Assembly (NCBI GenBank): GCA_945878375.1
Contig: CAMDWG010000002.1
Span: 1-64,000 of the forward strand
Source: Roseomonas mucosa
GTDB taxonomy: Bacteria; Pseudomonadota; Alphaproteobacteria; Acetobacterales; Acetobacteraceae
Reading direction: 5' to 3'
Length of the DNA: 64,000 bases
Position numbers and translations under genes: made by a program. Within the stretch, counting starts at the first letter, position 1; every line of letters begins with the position of its first letter. Under the pieces are notes generated by a model. The model searched no databases. It was not told where the DNA came from and was given only the letters and a program-made list of their open reading frames with translations. Positions 63,543-64,000 of this stretch are shown piece by piece.

Positions 63543-64000
63543 GCGCGTGACCCCGTGAGCGCCCGCGGATCCGCCAGCTCATCGAGCCGCGCCTTCAGCG
63601 CGATACGATCGAGCGTGCCGAAGGGCAGGCTGGTGAAGATGGAAAGCCGCCGATGGAGCGCGGCGTAGAGCTCGTTCAGCAAGGTCGCGCGTTCGACCGC
63701 GCTGCCGGCGAATTTGGCCGGATCGGGCAGCGGCCAGGCGCCCGTCACCACCGTTGCGCCGAAATCCGGGCAGGTCTGCCCGGCCAGCGTGTCGCAAAGC
63801 GCGATGGCAAAATCCATGCGCGGCGCCGCTTCGCCGGTGAACTCGTCCCAGGACTTCGATCGCGCCGCGGAGACATCATGGCCGAGCGCCTTGAGCTGCT
63901 GCAGCACCTCCGGCAGCGGGCCTTCTGCGGCGGGGTCTGAGCCCGCGGAAAAGGCGTGGAAGCGGCCTTCGCCGATCCGGTTCAGGATCGCTTCCGCCAT
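63539..64000 (-). CDS. arsC: Arsenate reductase, LMW-phosphatase type (5' end outside window)
   Basis: At least 153 aa; the frame runs off the window end, and the Met at the edge is internal (family context NSARSQMAEAILN), so the P-loop Cys lies outside. Visible: [25 protein letters not shown], the Cys pair in [15 protein letters not shown], and PLPDPA with the general-acid Asp. Thioredoxin/glutaredoxin-linked reduction of arsenate to arsenite. The C-terminal ~30 residues extend beyond typical ArsC. First gene seen of the ars operon; arsR is expected upstream. Confidence 0.88.
   Translation of the reverse strand: MAEAILNRIGEGRFHAFSAGSDPAAEGPLPEVLQQLKALGHDVSAARSKSWDEFTGEAAPRMDFAIALCDTLAGQTCPDFGATVVTGAWPLPDPAKFAGSAVERATLLNELYAALHRRLSIFTSLPFGTLDRIALKARLDELADPRALTGSRA

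Overview
The window is a high-GC stretch with no rRNA or tRNA gene seen. Gene content and order (tolA-tolB-pal-cpoB-tilS-ftsH, folP-glmM-thiD, a histidine phosphotransferase of ChpT type, many Bug/TctC binding proteins) point to an alphaproteobacterium, most likely Acetobacteraceae of the Roseomonas group. That placement is inference from proteins and synteny. About 68 protein genes are supported, most on the + strand, with many 1-4 base start/stop overlaps and frequent GTG/TTG starts.

Layout. 0-5 kb: end of the Tol-Pal envelope operon plus tilS. 5-12 kb: ftsH, folP, glmM, thiD, a PhzF enzyme and a TDT-family membrane protein. 12-15 kb: serC-serA. 15-16 kb: a 490-base non-coding mosaic of palindromic repeats, then an HNH endonuclease. 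16-24 kb: esterase, gluQRS, chpT, DUF3553, TauE, moaA, two small unknown genes (one encoding a six-cysteine secreted miniprotein), nitrilase and NAD kinase. 24-27 kb: malate synthase G facing a GntR regulator across a shared control region. 27-38.8 kb: a catabolic stretch with three Bug binding proteins, gamma-glutamyltransferase, amidase, FAH hydrolase, M20 peptidase, thioesterase and a diaminopropionate ammonia-lyase-like enzyme, interrupted by a less GC-biased methyltransferase gene. 38.8-47 kb: orphan amino-acid-type binding protein, quinone oxidoreductase, alpha/beta hydrolase, racemase-like protein, second M20 peptidase and three EamA exporters. 47-51 kb: galE, a Wzc/GumC-type tyrosine kinase and a Wza-type export lipoprotein. 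51-60 kb: MepA, a two-gene ABC importer, dgoK-dgoA, a complete DctPQM TRAP transporter and a thiolase. 60-64 kb: response regulator, hydratase, and an arsC-gapdh-arsJ operon cut by the window end.

How it fits together. The flanks are housekeeping (envelope integrity, folate, cell wall precursor, serine, Moco, NADP). The middle and right are uptake-and-breakdown modules for small organic acids, amides and sugar acids. The clearest non-gene signal is a composite palindromic repeat found at three loci. Two copies supply the TAG stop codon of the gene they follow, and one sits between dctP and dctQ. Other observations worth a second look are a Cys-less Asp/Glu racemase homologue, a TilS with a changed PP-loop, the twin-CX3C secreted miniprotein, a perfect-armed dyad between glcB and its neighbour regulator, and a hairpin overlapping the ribosome site of the HNH gene. 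No CRISPR array, prophage, transposase or recognisable defence island was found.
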